Source: Symbiodinium natans
Lineage: Eukaryota > Sar > Dinophyceae > Suessiales > Symbiodiniaceae
Assembly: GCA_905221605.1 (NCBI GenBank)
Contig: CAJNDS010000735.1
Coordinates: forward strand, 380,001-444,000
Direction: 5' to 3'
Length of the DNA stretch: 64,000 bases
Each line of letters opens with the position of its first letter. The stretch's first letter is position 1. The notes beneath the pieces are model-generated. The model made no database searches, had not been told where the DNA came from, and saw only the letters and a program-made list of their open reading frames with translations. Positions 11,892-22,803 of this stretch are shown one piece after another. The translations under genes were made by a program, and so were the position numbers.

Positions 11892-14343
11892 GAACAGCGG
11901 TCGCCGGATGGCAAGTGGATCCGCCTCGGTGGTGATGCCAAGGCCGGTTCAGCGTTTAGGGCTTAGGGTTTAGGGTTTGAAGGTTTAGGGTTTAGGGTTT
12001 AGGGTCAGGCTTCAGGCATGTACGCCCTGTAGTAGCTGACTTTGATTATTCAGGGGCAAAGTTGCCGTTATTTCATTGTTGCTCGTTTTCAACCGCCTGT
12101 TGTGGTATTGCCTGCGTCGTCCGTGGTTCCAGAAGGTTTGAGTTCAGAAGAACCTCGCCTCTACCTCCATCGCTGATTTCGTTCCCCTGGGGCCATGGCT
12201 GGGGGCTTCCGAACTGTTCCGAACTTAGGGGTACCTTATTAGGGTCCTTATTATAGGCAACTATAAGGGAAAGCTAGTATTTCGGGTCCATGTTTGGGGT
12301 GCCTCATCTTCGAGAAGGGAAGTGCGCTTCCTATTCTTTATGGATACTATTGGTTCCTTCAGGCACACTATAAGGGAAAGCTAGTATTTCGGGTCCATGT
12401 TTGGGGTGCCTCATCTTCGAGAAGGGAAGTGCGCTTCCTATTCTTTATGGATACTATTGGTTCCTTCAGGCACACTTGACTTCAGAGCTTTTGAGGTTTA
12501 GGGTTTGCTGTTTAGGGTTTACCCTTAAACCCTAGAAAAACCCTAAACACCCTAAAAACCCTAAAGACCCTCAACCCCTTAAACCCTGCAATCGCTACAA
12601 AACCCTAAACCCTAAACCCCCGTAAGCTCTAAACCCTAAACCCTAAGCCCTAAGCCGTAGACTTTAAACCCTAAGCCCTAAACCCTAAACCCTAAACCCT
12701 AAACCCTAAACCCTAAACCCTAAACCCTACGTCCTTTGTCAACCGTTGCTTTTGGGCTCTGCAGGTCTGGACAGAGCTCGGCTCCTCGACCCCGGACTAC
12801 GTGGCAGTGGACCGACAGGAACGGGTTTAGGGGTTAGGGTTTAGAGTTTAGGGTTTGGGGTTTGGGGTTTAGGGGTTAGGGACTTAGTCGACTACGGTTT
12901 TGGGGTTTGAGGGTCAGCCTGCGCTCTCGCAGATGAACACCCTCTAGCTAGCAGATGGGATTTCCTGCGACTCTGTTTACCCACAGTTCAGTAGTATCTA
13001 CTCTTAATCAGTAGGTACCACCCATAAAACTGTAGGTACAGAGGGTCTCAGGTTTAAACTCGACCATAAAGTTGTTGCACGTTGCCTTGTCCATAGTGTG
13101 GACCCATTTGGATGTACCCCAAGGGCCCCTAAACCCTAAACCCTTCACCCTAAACCCTAAACCCTAAACCGCCTAAACCCTAAACCCTAAACCCTAGATA
13201 GGGCACACTTGGGCCTTAAAGTACTTCCTACATAGGGACTTTGGTGCCCAAGTACACAATAATGAGGTACAGGGTTTAGGGTTTAGGGTTTAGGGTTTAG
13301 GGTTTAGGACCTGTAGGGCTTCTGGGTTTTGGGGTACTATACTTTAATGTTGTTTTTTTGATTCTGGGATCCTATTATAGGTACTTATACCTAGAAAGCA
13401 AATACTTTATGTCCAGGGTCTACTCCAAAGTAGGGTCCTAGACCCTAAACCCTAAACCCTTAACCCTAAACCCTAAACCCTAAACCATAAACCCTACTCC
13501 GAAGTAGGGGTATGCCGATCGTTTAGGTTCAGGCTTTGACATGGGAAGGGGCTGCTCGAGGTGGACTTTCTGGAAAACGGATCCACGGGAGGGTTTAGGG
13601 TTTAGGGTTTAGGGTTTAGGGTTTAGGGTTTGGGGTTTGGGGTTTGGGGTTTAGGGTTTTAGGGTGTGGGGTTTAGGGTTTTGGGTTTGCTCAGGCCTGT
13701 TCCTGCGTTTGATACAAGGGTTCTTGTGAAGATTCCACGGTGTAATGCTGCGATGGCAGAACAGCCATGCAAGGAGGGGCCCCCTTACTGTACTAACTAT
13801 AGTTAAGGAACTTATAACCGAAGTTAGGATCCTTATAACCCAATTTAGGGTCCTTATAACTCTACTGAAAACCAAATTGAGGGTCCTTGTAACTCTACTT
13901 ATAACTAGGGGCGCCCAACCTGGTAGAGCTCAGTGTAGAGCTCAAGGACCCTAAGCAGCTCCATGCCCCGCCCTTTTTGGAAGTTCGGTCCCCACACCCC
14001 CCCAAGGGTTTAGGGTTCAGGGGTTAGGGTTTGGGGTTTAGGGTTTAGGGTTTAGGGTTTAGGGTTTAGGGTTTGGGGTTTAGGGTTTAGGGTTTAGGGT
14101 TTAGGGTTTAGGGTTTGGGGTTTAGGGTTTAGGGTTTAGGGTTTAGGGTTTGTGGCATCTGGGATACTGGCCAACTCCATCCCCTTGCCGGACTTTGCCA
14201 AACTTCATAGGGTGTATGGTCCAGGCTCCAGGGTTTCGGGCTTCATTGGGCCAGTCCGACGCAAGCTCTCAGCCAACGTCGAAAAAAGAGGCTTATGCAG
14301 GCTTGCTGGCTTGCCCTACGTGGAGGTTCATGGTACTTATTAA
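11892..14343 (+). CDS. Six-exon gene model with one likely membrane segment
   Basis: Exons 11892-11953, 12054-12135, 12765-12824, 13533-13592, 13959-14007 and 14147-14343 join in phase to 169 residues with a TAA stop. Five donors are GT, four of them at heptads (GTTTAGGG three times, GTTTAGGGG once), and acceptors include TTTCAG, TTCAG, GCAG and TTTAG. Exon 2 encodes a hydrophobic stretch (VAVISLLLVFNRLLWYCLRR), plausibly a transmembrane helix. Intron 5 (139 bp) is entirely heptads. The last seven codons and the stop lie in foldback E at 14321. The start codon is missing. No family recognised. Confidence 0.5.
12261..12475. repeat. Perfect 107-bp tandem duplication
   Basis: The unit CTATAAGGGAAAGCTAGTAT... 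starts at 12261 and again at 12368 with no visible mismatch. It lies in an intron of the model at 11892-14343. Confidence 0.93.
13198..13271. mobile_element. Element D fragment cut at both ends by heptads
   Basis: CTTGGGCCTTAAAGTACTTCC matches the core of D. CCCTAAA abuts the left edge and GAGGTAC|AGGGTTTAGGG the right, so both terminal repeats are lost. Confidence 0.65.
13770..13915. mobile_element. Element H with an internal duplication
   Basis: AAGGAGGGGCCCCCTTACTG to AACTAGGGGCGCCC. An inner block (ccttataactctact) is repeated compared with the copy at 15025. It lies in the intron 13593-13958. Confidence 0.75.
14008..14146 (+). repeat. Predicted intron made only of heptads
   Basis: 139 bp from GTTTAGGG to TTTAG between exons 13959-14007 and 14147-14343. 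Variants are TTCAGGG, TTAGGG and TTTGGGG. Confidence 0.8.
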
Positions 14344-14463
14344 CCAATTATAACTGTACTTATAACTGTACTTATCAGTATATTAGGGCACTTAAGGGGC
14401 TTATAAGTGGGTTCTAAGTACAGTTATGATTATCATTGGTTAATAAGTACCATGAACCTCCAA
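14321..14463. mobile_element. Foldback element, family E
   Basis: TGGAGGTTCATGGTACTTAT at the left and ATAAGTACCATGAACCTCCA at the right are exact complements, making it the best-preserved E copy. Confidence 0.88.
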
Positions 14464-14587
14464 GTATACGCCCCCGAAACAACCCTTAGTAAACCCGCGG
14501 GCTCCAGGTACACAAATAATACCTACATTGGGGTCGAACGTCTGTAAATAACACCTACTTCGTATTTGGAGCCTTAGGGTATTATCT

Positions 14588-14680
14588 AGTAACCCTAAAC
14601 CCTAAACCCTAAACCCTAAACCCTAAACCCTAAACCCTAAACCCTAAACCCTAAACCCTAAACCCTAAACCCTAAACCCC
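14588..14680. repeat. CCCTAAA array
   Basis: About 13 uninterrupted heptads. Confidence 0.95.
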
Positions 14681-15024
14681 CGTTATAGGGGTATCACGTG
14701 CGGCGTCTTTGAGGATTTAGGGGTCCCGCTGTTGGCGTGCCATTTTTGCGTCGGAGGCGTGCAAATTACCCCGGGCCATGGCTTCCACCAGTTTAGGGTT
14801 TAGGGTTTAGGGTTTAGGGTTTAGGGTTTGGGGTTTGGGGTTTAGGGTTTAGGGTTTAGGGCAAGTTTAGGGGTTAGGGTTTAGGGTTTAGGGGCACCCA
14901 TCCGCCTCAAACAGGGGTAGATGCCAACCCGAGCCCAACCTTGTTCCCCCACAACCCTGACCCCAAACCCTAAACAAGCCTTGTAGGTTCCCTATGCTAG
15001 GGGCCCCTTTGGGTTCTCATTGTA

Positions 15025-15152
15025 GTACAAGGAGGGGCCCCCTTACTGCACTAACTATAGTTAAGGGACTTATAACCTAAGTTAGGATCCTTATAACCCA
15101 GTTTTAGGGTCCTTATAACTCTACTTACAACTAGGGGGGCCCCTCCTTGTAC
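15025..15152. mobile_element. Foldback element, family H, complete
   Basis: GTACAAGGAGGGGCCCCC and GGGGGCCCCTCCTTGTAC are perfect terminal inverted repeats. It ends 40 bp before the ATG of the next gene model and so may lie in its promoter. Confidence 0.9.
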
Positions 15153-15192
15153 GGGCTCTGCCCCTTAGATAAATTGTTGCGCAACTCCTGCC

Positions 15193-18100
15193 ATGGAGAC
15201 GTCGGAGATCGAGGCTGAGGGTGACGCCGAGGAGCGTGCCTTTGCGGGAAGGGATGGAAGAGGGTTTTAGGGTTTTAGGGGTTTAGGGGTTTAGGGGTTT
15301 AGGGGTTGAGGGGTTTAGGGGTTTAGGGGTTTAGGGGTTTAGGGTTTAGGGTTTAGGGCTCATGCAAACTACGATCTCAGTATGTTTTCGGCCTTCGGAA
15401 CCTCCTGAAGCTGAAGCGGGTTTAGGGTTTAGGGTTTAGGGTTTAGAGTTGAGGTTCTGTTGTGTTGCCCATTGTGATTGTCATTCGTTTGGATTCTGGA
15501 AGATACTCGAATTAAACCCCATGATTCCCAACCATCTCGAAACTGACGTTCTTCTCGGAAAAAAAAAACCGCCGCAATCTTGAGCCCCTCCAAACCGAGG
15601 CCTATAAACCAGCAGTCCAAGCTGGCACATTGGGACGTTCCCCCTTATACTCACAGTCCTTAATCGGAATATAGTAGGGGGCACGAATATTCTTATTAAG
15701 GGCTGTTGGTAGAATTCAGGGGCAGCATCGCAAGTGGCACACACAGAGGTGCCAACCGCCGGAAGCGGGATGCCCTGCGAGGACTGCCTCGATCCGGTGT
15801 AGTTAGTCGCCTGCGCGAAGATTCTGAAGAGGAAAGTCGCATTGAGAGGGAGAGAGAGCGAGAGAGTGAGAGGGCGACAGCGTGAGAGAGTGAGAGAGTG
15901 AGAGAGTGAGAGGGTGAGAGAGACAGAGAGAGACGGAGAGAGAGAGAGAGAGTGAGAGAGCAACCTGAGTTGCTGAACCGTCCAGGAGACAAGCCAGTTC
16001 AGTTCCTTAGTAGCTGCATGAGTACACGTTTACGCTTTTTGGGATGCTCTATCCCTATAAAACTGAAGCCTAAACCCTAAACCCTTAACCTTTTCTAATC
16101 CCTTGAACGTGTACATTTTTTAGGGAGCTTATATGACTCAGCAACTAAGGTTCTCGATGTTCGATCCGGTAGTGGCCTACGACGCAATTTCCAACAACTG
16201 GATCAACGTGGCCGAGGCTCAATCTTTCGAACTTCGCCCGTGTCCCGCAAGGCTTCAAGGATTGTGGGAGCTCAGAGCTCAGGGTTTGATCCCAAAGGTT
16301 TGGGGTTGATGGTTCTTTGTTCGACTTTGTCCCTTCCCGATCCGACATCATGTCCCTAAACCCTAAAACCCTAAACCCTAAAACCCTAAACCCTAAACCC
16401 GAACCCTAAACCCTGTACATATGAAAGACATATAGGGTTGGGCTTACCTCTAAAGGATTCCGATGTCTGGGCCCTTGGTTTGTATAGGGTATATCAGGGG
16501 TATATAAGGGGTCCCCTTGTAAGGGCGCATATTCAGGGATCATGCAACAACCTTAAGAAAGAGGGTTTGCAAGCCTTTGCTGGGTTCGCGACATTTGTGA
16601 GTGGGGTGCATGGTTGGACCTGCCGGTGTTATCGTGAACCCGCCAATAGGGTTTAGGGTTTAGGGATTAAATTGGGGCAACAGATTCGTGGAACTCTGTC
16701 GAACCAGAACCATTATGTTTGACCGCAGGATTCACACACAAATCGAACCACCATGCACATCTTCATCATGATTGCGCTCTCGTCGAAGTCTTGGTAGTTC
16801 GTTGGGGGGTTTAGGGGGTGGAGGGAGGGGTCAAGATCGAGTCCTCGCCTTGGGTTCTCCTCATTTTGCCTCAGCGCTTCCACGGCTTTTTTTAATTGAA
16901 TAGGTCAAAAGCAAGTCATGCAAGCACTAGATGCTGCATGAAATTGACCTTGCAAGGTAAGTTCTATGGGAGTGATTTTGGCTGTCTGGCTGGTCTTACT
17001 AGACACCCGTAAGTTATATTTCAGTATTCTCGCAGTTAAGATTTGTGTCGTAGGTATATAAATGATGCCATGATGCCGTCCCCCCCCCCCCCGCCTCCTC
17101 CCAAAACAATTCCAGGCTTTTGAACTTCGATATAAACACAAAACCGCATCCGTTGTCATTCGTCGTTTACTAGTACTTTCCCAATTAACATATGTTGCAG
17201 TAGATATTGGTCGAACCCTATCGAGCCCCCAAATGATTCAGGGTTTAGGGTTTAGGGTTTAGGGTTTAGGGCTTGTTTCGAAAGTTTCGGCTTCTAGGCC
17301 TTCACGGTCATGTTGGCCCTTGGTTGCTACAGCCTGTGATGTTCCCCCCCCTTATACTAACAGCCCTTAAAAGGGATTATAGTACTCCCAAGTATAATCC
17401 CTATTAAGGACTGTTAGTATAAGGGGGAGCATCCCAAGCTACACCCCAGAGGTAGATACAAAGGCCCCCCCCTTAAGCTCTTGAGCCACCATCAACAAAA
17501 AATAGGCCGACAAGCTCCGGCACGATGGTTTAGGGTTTAGGGTTTAGGGTTTAGGGTTTAGGGTTTAGGGTTTAGGGTTTAGGGTTTAGGGTTAAGGGCT
17601 TAGGGTTTAGGGTTTACGGTTTACGGCTTAGGGTTTAGGGTTGTGGAAGACAGGTGGCAAAGCTGGGAATCCAAGCGGCCCACAAGAAGCTGGGCGTGGC
17701 ACGAGAGGACTCTGAATGCATTAGGGCTGTGGCGGGGTGTCAGGCAACGTTCAAGGGATTAAGGCTCGTACCCCTAAGGTTGTCCTCCTAAAGGTATCCC
17801 TGAATATACTCCTAATATAGCCCTTTCACTGCCTTGAGGATCTTCACAGCCCAAGGGTACAACCTTAAGGGTCCAAGGTACAACTGGGAATGTGTCGTGC
17901 AACCCTGATGCGAACTAATCTGAGAGGCTGCCCCGGATGCTGGGGTCCAACCTTCGGGTACGGGTTTGTAATGTCGGGGTCGGAAGAATGACGAATATTC
18001 TTCCCTTATATTGGTCCCTACATAGTTGTACTATATGTTTGTAATGTCGGGGTCGGAAGAATGACGAATATTCTTCCCTTATATTGGTCCCTACATAGTT

Positions 18101-19643
18101 GTACTATATTCACCCCCCCCCCCCCAAAAAAAAAAAAAAAAAAAAAAACTACACCCTAAACCCTAAACCCTAAGCCCTTATTCTAATCAATGAGGCCCCT
18201 ACTGCAGTAGGTATTTCAGGGTTCAGGGTCGGGGATGTTGGGAGCTTGGTCGCAAGCGCCTCCGGTTTAGGGTTTAGGGTTTAGGGTTTAGGGTTTAGGG
18301 TTTAGGGTTTAGTGACTCGACTCCCTCACCCCTACACTACCCGAAGCTACCTAGGAGCCTCCAGGCTCCCTAATTCCTACACCACACCGGAAGCCAGCTA
18401 TATGGGCATTTCCCCCAATAAGGGTACCCCTTTTATACCCCCAAACAGAATAGAATCCCCTTAAAAAAGGGGCCCCCAAAAAAGGGTACCCTATTTTCGG
18501 CAGCCGAATATATGTGAACGTCCAAGCCCGCGCAAGCCTTAGCTCCAAACCGGAACAGGAGCGTCTGGAGCTGCAAGTCAGCTTAGACAACTTGCGCCAG
18601 CAGCTGAGGGGCATGCAGGCCAGGGTGGGGTCTAGGGTTTTAGGGTTTGAGGGCTTAGGGTGTAGGGCTTGAAACCATCAAGCTTCTGCATGAAGGGTAT
18701 GCTGAGCCCCAAAGGCTCCATGTACCTTATTTTCATATACTTGGGCCCCAAAAGTTCTATGCACGCAGTACTTAAAGGCCCAAGTATTCCCTTTTTAGGT
18801 ACATGGACCCCTATGGGAGTTCATGTCACTTTTGGGTCTTCGAACTTCCCTAAACCCTAAACCCTAAACCCTGAACCCTAAACCCTAAACCCTAAACCCT
18901 AAACCCTGCCTAATGGCTTCGGATTCCAGAAACGGCCTCAGACATGAAGCCTTAGCTCAGCGAACAGGGCCATGGAATGACCCCCTGGTTCTTAGTAGGG
19001 ATGAGGGAATGCGTAGGGAATGAGGGAATTAGGGCCATATACGTATATATATATATATATGTATACCCTTTAAGGGATTAGAAGGGGTGCCTCATTCCCT
19101 CACTCCCTACGAAGAACCAGCCAGATAAAGAGGGCACGGCACGACACCATTCTGTGCGTTAAGGTGCCCCACGAGTGGCGAGCCCCAGAATTGAATTGAG
19201 GACCTGTTGAGGCCGTTGAGGCCCCAACTGGCTTCTGAGTAGGGAATGAGGGAATGAGGTACCCTATAATCTCGTAAAGGGTATATATAGGGCCCTACTT
19301 CCTTTTTTCCTTATAAGAACCAGGGGGTCAAAGCCTTAAAGAGCCCTACAACTTCTGCAGTTCCTTCCACCGCGCAGCATTGTGACTGCAGAGAGCCAAA
19401 CACAGGCACCCCGGTAGGTTTAGGGTTTAGGGTTTAGGGTTTAGGGTTTAGGGTTTAGGGTTTAGGGGGTAGGGGGTTCCATTAGCACTTTCACGAACCA
19501 GCATGACTTCCATGATACGGGGCGCCCAAAGGACCTTTCTACCCTATGCTGTCGGGTCTCTCGAATATGAGGAGCATCACGTCCACCAGATGGATATAAT
19601 GAAGATCCGGCTCGAAATCCTGGAGAAGATTGCGAGACTTTGA
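15193..19643 (+). CDS. Nine-exon gene model with start and stop, coiled-coil segment
   Basis: Exons 15193-15243, 15381-15419, 16124-16297, 16537-16650, 17654-17763, 18220-18264, 18504-18624, 19361-19413 and 19502-19643 total 849 nt in one frame: ATG (GCCATGG context) to TGA, 282 residues. Donors 1 and 5 are GC; the others are GT, three at GTTTAGGG or GTTTGGGG. Exon 3 (residues 31-88) is 174 nt and open in a frame with strongly protein-like composition (FDPVVAYDAISNNWINVAEA). Exon 7 looks coiled-coil (QERLELQVSLDNLRQQL), and the C-terminus is helical (MDIMKIRLEILEKIARL). Elements C and N and tandem repeat M lie in introns. Exon 5 has a second open frame. No family recognised. Confidence 0.5.
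15846..15962. repeat. GA-rich microsatellite
   Basis: GAGAGAGT and GAGAGC units. The Ser/Leu-rich minus-strand open frames across it are artefacts. Confidence 0.95.
17338..17436. mobile_element. Foldback element, family C
   Basis: GATGTTCCCCCCCCTTATAC and the complement GTATAAGGGGGAGCATC, with ACTAACAG and CTGTTAGT next inside. Confidence 0.85.
17525..17640. repeat. TTTAGGG array
   Basis: About 16 heptads with a few TTACGGT and TTAAGGG variants. It ends 13 bp before the acceptor of exon 17654-17763. Confidence 0.95.
17964..18109. repeat. Perfect 73-bp tandem duplication, family M
   Basis: GTTTGTAATGTCGGGGTCGG... begins at 17964 and 18037. Related single copies are at about 21955 and 30886. 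A poly-C/poly-A block follows immediately. Confidence 0.93.
18113..18148. repeat. Poly-C followed directly by poly-A
   Basis: About 13 C then 23 A, directly after repeat M. Confidence 0.97.
18707..18814. mobile_element. Foldback element, family D
   Basis: GGCTCCATGTACCTTATTTT and complementary TAGGTACATGGACCC, with ATATACTTGGGCC and GGCCCAAGTAT inside. Confidence 0.75.
18991..19115. mobile_element. Foldback element, family N
   Basis: GTAGGGATGAGGGAATG against CATTCCCTCACTCCCTAC, centred on a TATA repeat. GGTTCTTA and AAGAACC lie just outside. Confidence 0.75.
19236..19327. mobile_element. Element N, right arm diverged
   Basis: GAGTAGGGAATGAGGGAATG left end and TATAAGAACCAGG at the right. 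Confidence 0.6.
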
Positions 19644-19906
19644 TTTCAGTGATGTTTGTTCAATACCCGGCGTCGATTCCCTCAAAAAAGGTTGCAGAGA
19701 TTGTTCTAGGCATCTATCGGGCGGCAGTCGTCTTGAACCATCTCTTGGGGGCGTCTATTCTCGAGGAGAGCATGCAGTACAGGAGCCACAGTAGTTGCCA
19801 ATAGAATCCCGCATCAATTACTACATAGCTGCAGCTGTAAGAAAGACTACCCAAGCTACCTTTTTCTGAGTAGAACGGTCTCCTCGTTACCTAGTTACTT
19901 ACTGTT

Positions 19907-20010
19907 GGTTGGTAGGGAATGAGGGAATGAGGTGCCTTTCATAATTCCTCAAAGGGTATATAGGGGGATATAGGGTACCTCATTCCCTCATTCCCTACTA
20001 ACCAACAGTA
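19907..20010. mobile_element. Foldback element, family N
   Basis: TTGGTTGGTAGGGAATGAGG against CATTCCCTACTAACCAAC. The arms are almost perfect complements. Confidence 0.88.
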
Positions 20011-20021
20011 AGGTTAGGCAG

Positions 20022-22709
20022 ACCGCATTCGTGCGGTTGGAGCCCATGGGCACGAGAGCCCTCAACCCAAAAGCATTCTCACCCCGTGAGGCTCAAATGT
20101 GTAGGACGTTGTGCGTTTCACAACAATGCCTAAACCCTAAACCCTAAACCCTAAACCCTAAACCCTAAACCCTAAACCCTAAACCCATTTGGGGTTTAGG
20201 TTTTAGGGTGAAGCCTTCACCCCTACACCATTTATAACCCTCAACCTCTCAAGGGCGAGGGCGCAGGCCTTGAATGAAGATGTAGGATTTAGGGTTTACT
20301 TGAGGTTCCCCAAAGGCTCCATGTACCCTTATAGTAGATACCTGGGCCTTAAGGTACCCTTATAGGAGCCCCTTTAAGGCCTAGGTATCTACTATATGGG
20401 TACATGGAGCCTTAGGGTTCGTGGGTGCTGTACTTATAAGTGGGGTTAGAAGTACCCTAAGTAAGGTTATGACTACCCTATTGAAAACCCCACTCATATG
20501 TACCCTTGAACCTCCAAGCAGGGTTTCGAGCCCTGACCTCAAGCTTTACCCACACAAGGAGGGGCCCCCCCCTAGTTCTAAGTAGAGTTATAAGGACCCT
20601 AAATTGGGTTATAAGGATCCTAACTTAGCTTATAAGTCCCTTATCTATAGTTAGTACAGTAAGGGGGCACCTCCTTCTGGAGCAAGCCAGAAGGCCTTCA
20701 AGGAAGCAATTGGGCCCACCCACCCAAAGGCTCCTATGTAGTACCTTTTTGGGGTAGCATATTGGAATCCCCTATGACTAACCCAAAAAGGAACAACATT
20801 GGAGCTTTTGGGCAACAACTAGGCACACTGTCAATTTTTCAGGTTGAAGAGGCATGGGTTCCGGTTAAGAGTTTCGGGTTTCTCGATATTTTTTGACAAA
20901 TAAGACAAACAGGTTGGGGTGAAGCAGGGCTCAGGGTTTGGCTTAGGGCTCAGCGCTTAGAGTTAGTGAGGGTACGCTTCCGCACACCCTAAACCCTAAA
21001 CCCTAAACCCGCAAGGAAGCGCAAGAAGAAGTACCGGAACGGCCAGGTGCCGACCACGGAGCAGCCAGAGCCTTACGGCTTACGACCCGCTTGCGTGTAG
21101 GGTTTAGGGTTTAGGGTTTAGGGTTTAGGGTTTAGGGTTTAGGGTTTAGGGTTTAGGGTTTAGGGTTTAGGGTTTAGGGGATTGTAGGGTTTAGAGCGTC
21201 GGGTTGGCCCGAAACCCTCCCTCGACCCTATAACCTAAACCCTACAACCCGTATTACCCTTCGCACTTTTTTTGTTTCTGAGTTCCCTTCTAAAATGCCC
21301 AACCAACAAAAGGATAGCCTTATTATATCATTGTTACTGGGTACCTTAATCCACAACCAGCCCTTCTTGACGCACGAAAACCCAGCAAGCCAGAGACCTG
21401 AGCCCCAAGCACTGGCTGGCAAAGCCAGAGCTCGCTAGACCTTCCTCGCCTTTCCTTGACTCCCTAAACCCTAAACCCTAAACCCTAAACCCTAAACCCT
21501 GAACCCTGAACCCTGAACCCTAAACCCTAAACCCTAAACCCTAAACCGAATGAGGGCCCTTCTACCCTTTAAGGGGGCATATAGCGTACCTCATTCCCTC
21601 ATTCCCGACTAAGACCCAGCCAGTTGAACGTGGGTTTGGGGTGCGTTCAGAGACCACCCTAAACCCTAAACCCTAAACTTTAGAATGCATACATGCCTTA
21701 AGCCGCATGATGTCAGGCTGCTACGGCCATATCCTCATTCCCTGCTAAGAACCAGGGAGTAAACCCCAAACCCTAAACCCTGATCCCTAAACCCTATACC
21801 CTCTTGAACCTTTACTTACAGGATCAGGGGGCTTAGCAAGTAGGGTTCTGATTAGGGCAACTCTAGCTACAACTACTTATAACCCCAATTAGGGTACTAT
21901 AACCCTACTTACTAAGTCCCATGATCCTCCAAGTAACCCAACCCTAAAACAGGGGTCGGAATAATTACTAATAGTATTCCCTTATAGTCTCTATAGAATT
22001 TTACGATCAGAACCCCCAAAACCCTACTTCAATTACTTATTGCCCCTATAGTATACCCTCTTCAACCTTTAAACCCAAAGCCTCATCCCCAGGCTTGAGC
22101 AGCTGCCCCGGCATCGGATGTGACTCGCTTGCGAGTGGCTCCCAGGGCTTTCGCGGCAACAGGGGGCTTCAGCATACACACTTGATATGGGTTGATGATC
22201 TCTTCAAGCAGGGTTTCCGTTTTGTAGTTCATATACTCTTTAGGGTATCTAGGCGCGATCTGAAGCTATAAGGGTAACAGATAAAGAGGCCACCGGATTT
22301 TATGATGCACGCCCATAATATTCAAGGAGCACAGGGTAGTTACCAAACGTCGTTGGAGGTCCACCCATCCACAAATCTGATCCCAGTCATGCCTGGGTTG
22401 GACTGCCAAAAGTGCCGTGGCAGATCGCATGTCTGGATCAAGCATTCGCCAACATAGCCAAAAGCGTCACCCTAACCCCAAAAGTGAAACCCTGGGTTTA
22501 GGCTTTAGGGTTAAATTAGGGTTTAGGGTTTAGGGTTTAGGGGGTTTAGGGTTTAGGGTTTAGGGCTGAACCCTAAACGTTCTACCGTGAACCTTATAAG
22601 CCCTGAAACCAAAACTCAGCCCCGCGGCTGCAAATAGCCTCAGGACAATCCTGCCCCTGCGAACATTGAGGAACCCCGAGAAGCTCTAAACTTGAGAAGA
22701 AAGACCTAG
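20022..22709 (+). CDS. Gene model of at least four exons, unidentified
   Basis: Exons 22093-22244, 22340-22495 and 22644-22709 chain in phase to a TAG stop. Exon 20022-20127 (contains an ATG; GC donor at the edge of a CCCTAAA array) fits their phase upstream and brings the total to 159 codons. The 156-nt exon (PWQIACLDQAFANIAKSVTL) and the 152-nt exon (HTHLIWVDDLFKQGFRFVVH) have convincing composition. Donors are GTATCTAGG and GTTTAGGC. Two further open segments, 21016-21094 (KRKKKYRNGQVPTTEQPEPY) and about 21386-21440, may be exons of this or another gene but do not fit the phase. Confidence 0.42.
20309..20418. mobile_element. Foldback element, family D
   Basis: AGGCTCCATGTACCCTTATA and TATGGGTACATGGAGCCTTA. 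Nearly identical to the copy at 55614-55723. Confidence 0.9.
20428..20517. mobile_element. Element E, partial
   Basis: Right end TACCCTTGAACCTCCAAG is intact. The left end is cut close to the neighbouring D element. Confidence 0.6.
20553..20676. mobile_element. Foldback element, family H, reverse orientation
   Basis: CACAAGGAGGGGCCCCCCC to GGGGGCACCTCCTT, with the internal TTATAAGGATCCTAACTTAG in reverse order to the copy at 15025. Confidence 0.85.
20725..20811. mobile_element. Foldback element, family I
   Basis: CCCAAAGGCTCCTATGTAG and ACATTGGAGCTTTTGGGC, opposite orientation to 9412-9508. Confidence 0.7.
21099..21180. repeat. TTTAGGG array
   Basis: About 11 perfect heptads after a possible exon at 21016-21094. 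Confidence 0.95.
21547..21612. mobile_element. Element N, truncated
   Basis: Right arm TACCTCATTCCCTCATTCCC intact; the left arm is reduced to GAATGAGGG next to a CCCTAAA array. Confidence 0.6.
21821..21935. mobile_element. Foldback element, family E variant
   Basis: GGATCAGGGGGCTTAGCAAG and complementary CTTACTAAGTCCCATGATCC. Same subtype as 62435-62547. Confidence 0.75.
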
Positions 22710-22713
22710 GCAG

Positions 22714-22803
22714 GCCTTCGGAATATTCGATATGTTCCCTCATGGGGTTTAAGAGGGCCATCTTCAGGAACATATTTCAGAGGGTCTAAGGGCCATGCTA
22801 GAC
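22714..22803. mobile_element. Dispersed element, family O
   Basis: AGGCCTTCGGAATATTC ... GGGTTTAAGAGGGCCATCTT ... AGGGCCATGCTAGAC. Related copies are at 30469, 52807 and 56925. Confidence 0.65.

Noticed and set aside
15481-15992. 160-codon minus-strand Ser/Leu frame
   Set aside because: Half of it is the GA microsatellite, and the rest has no splice or start support.
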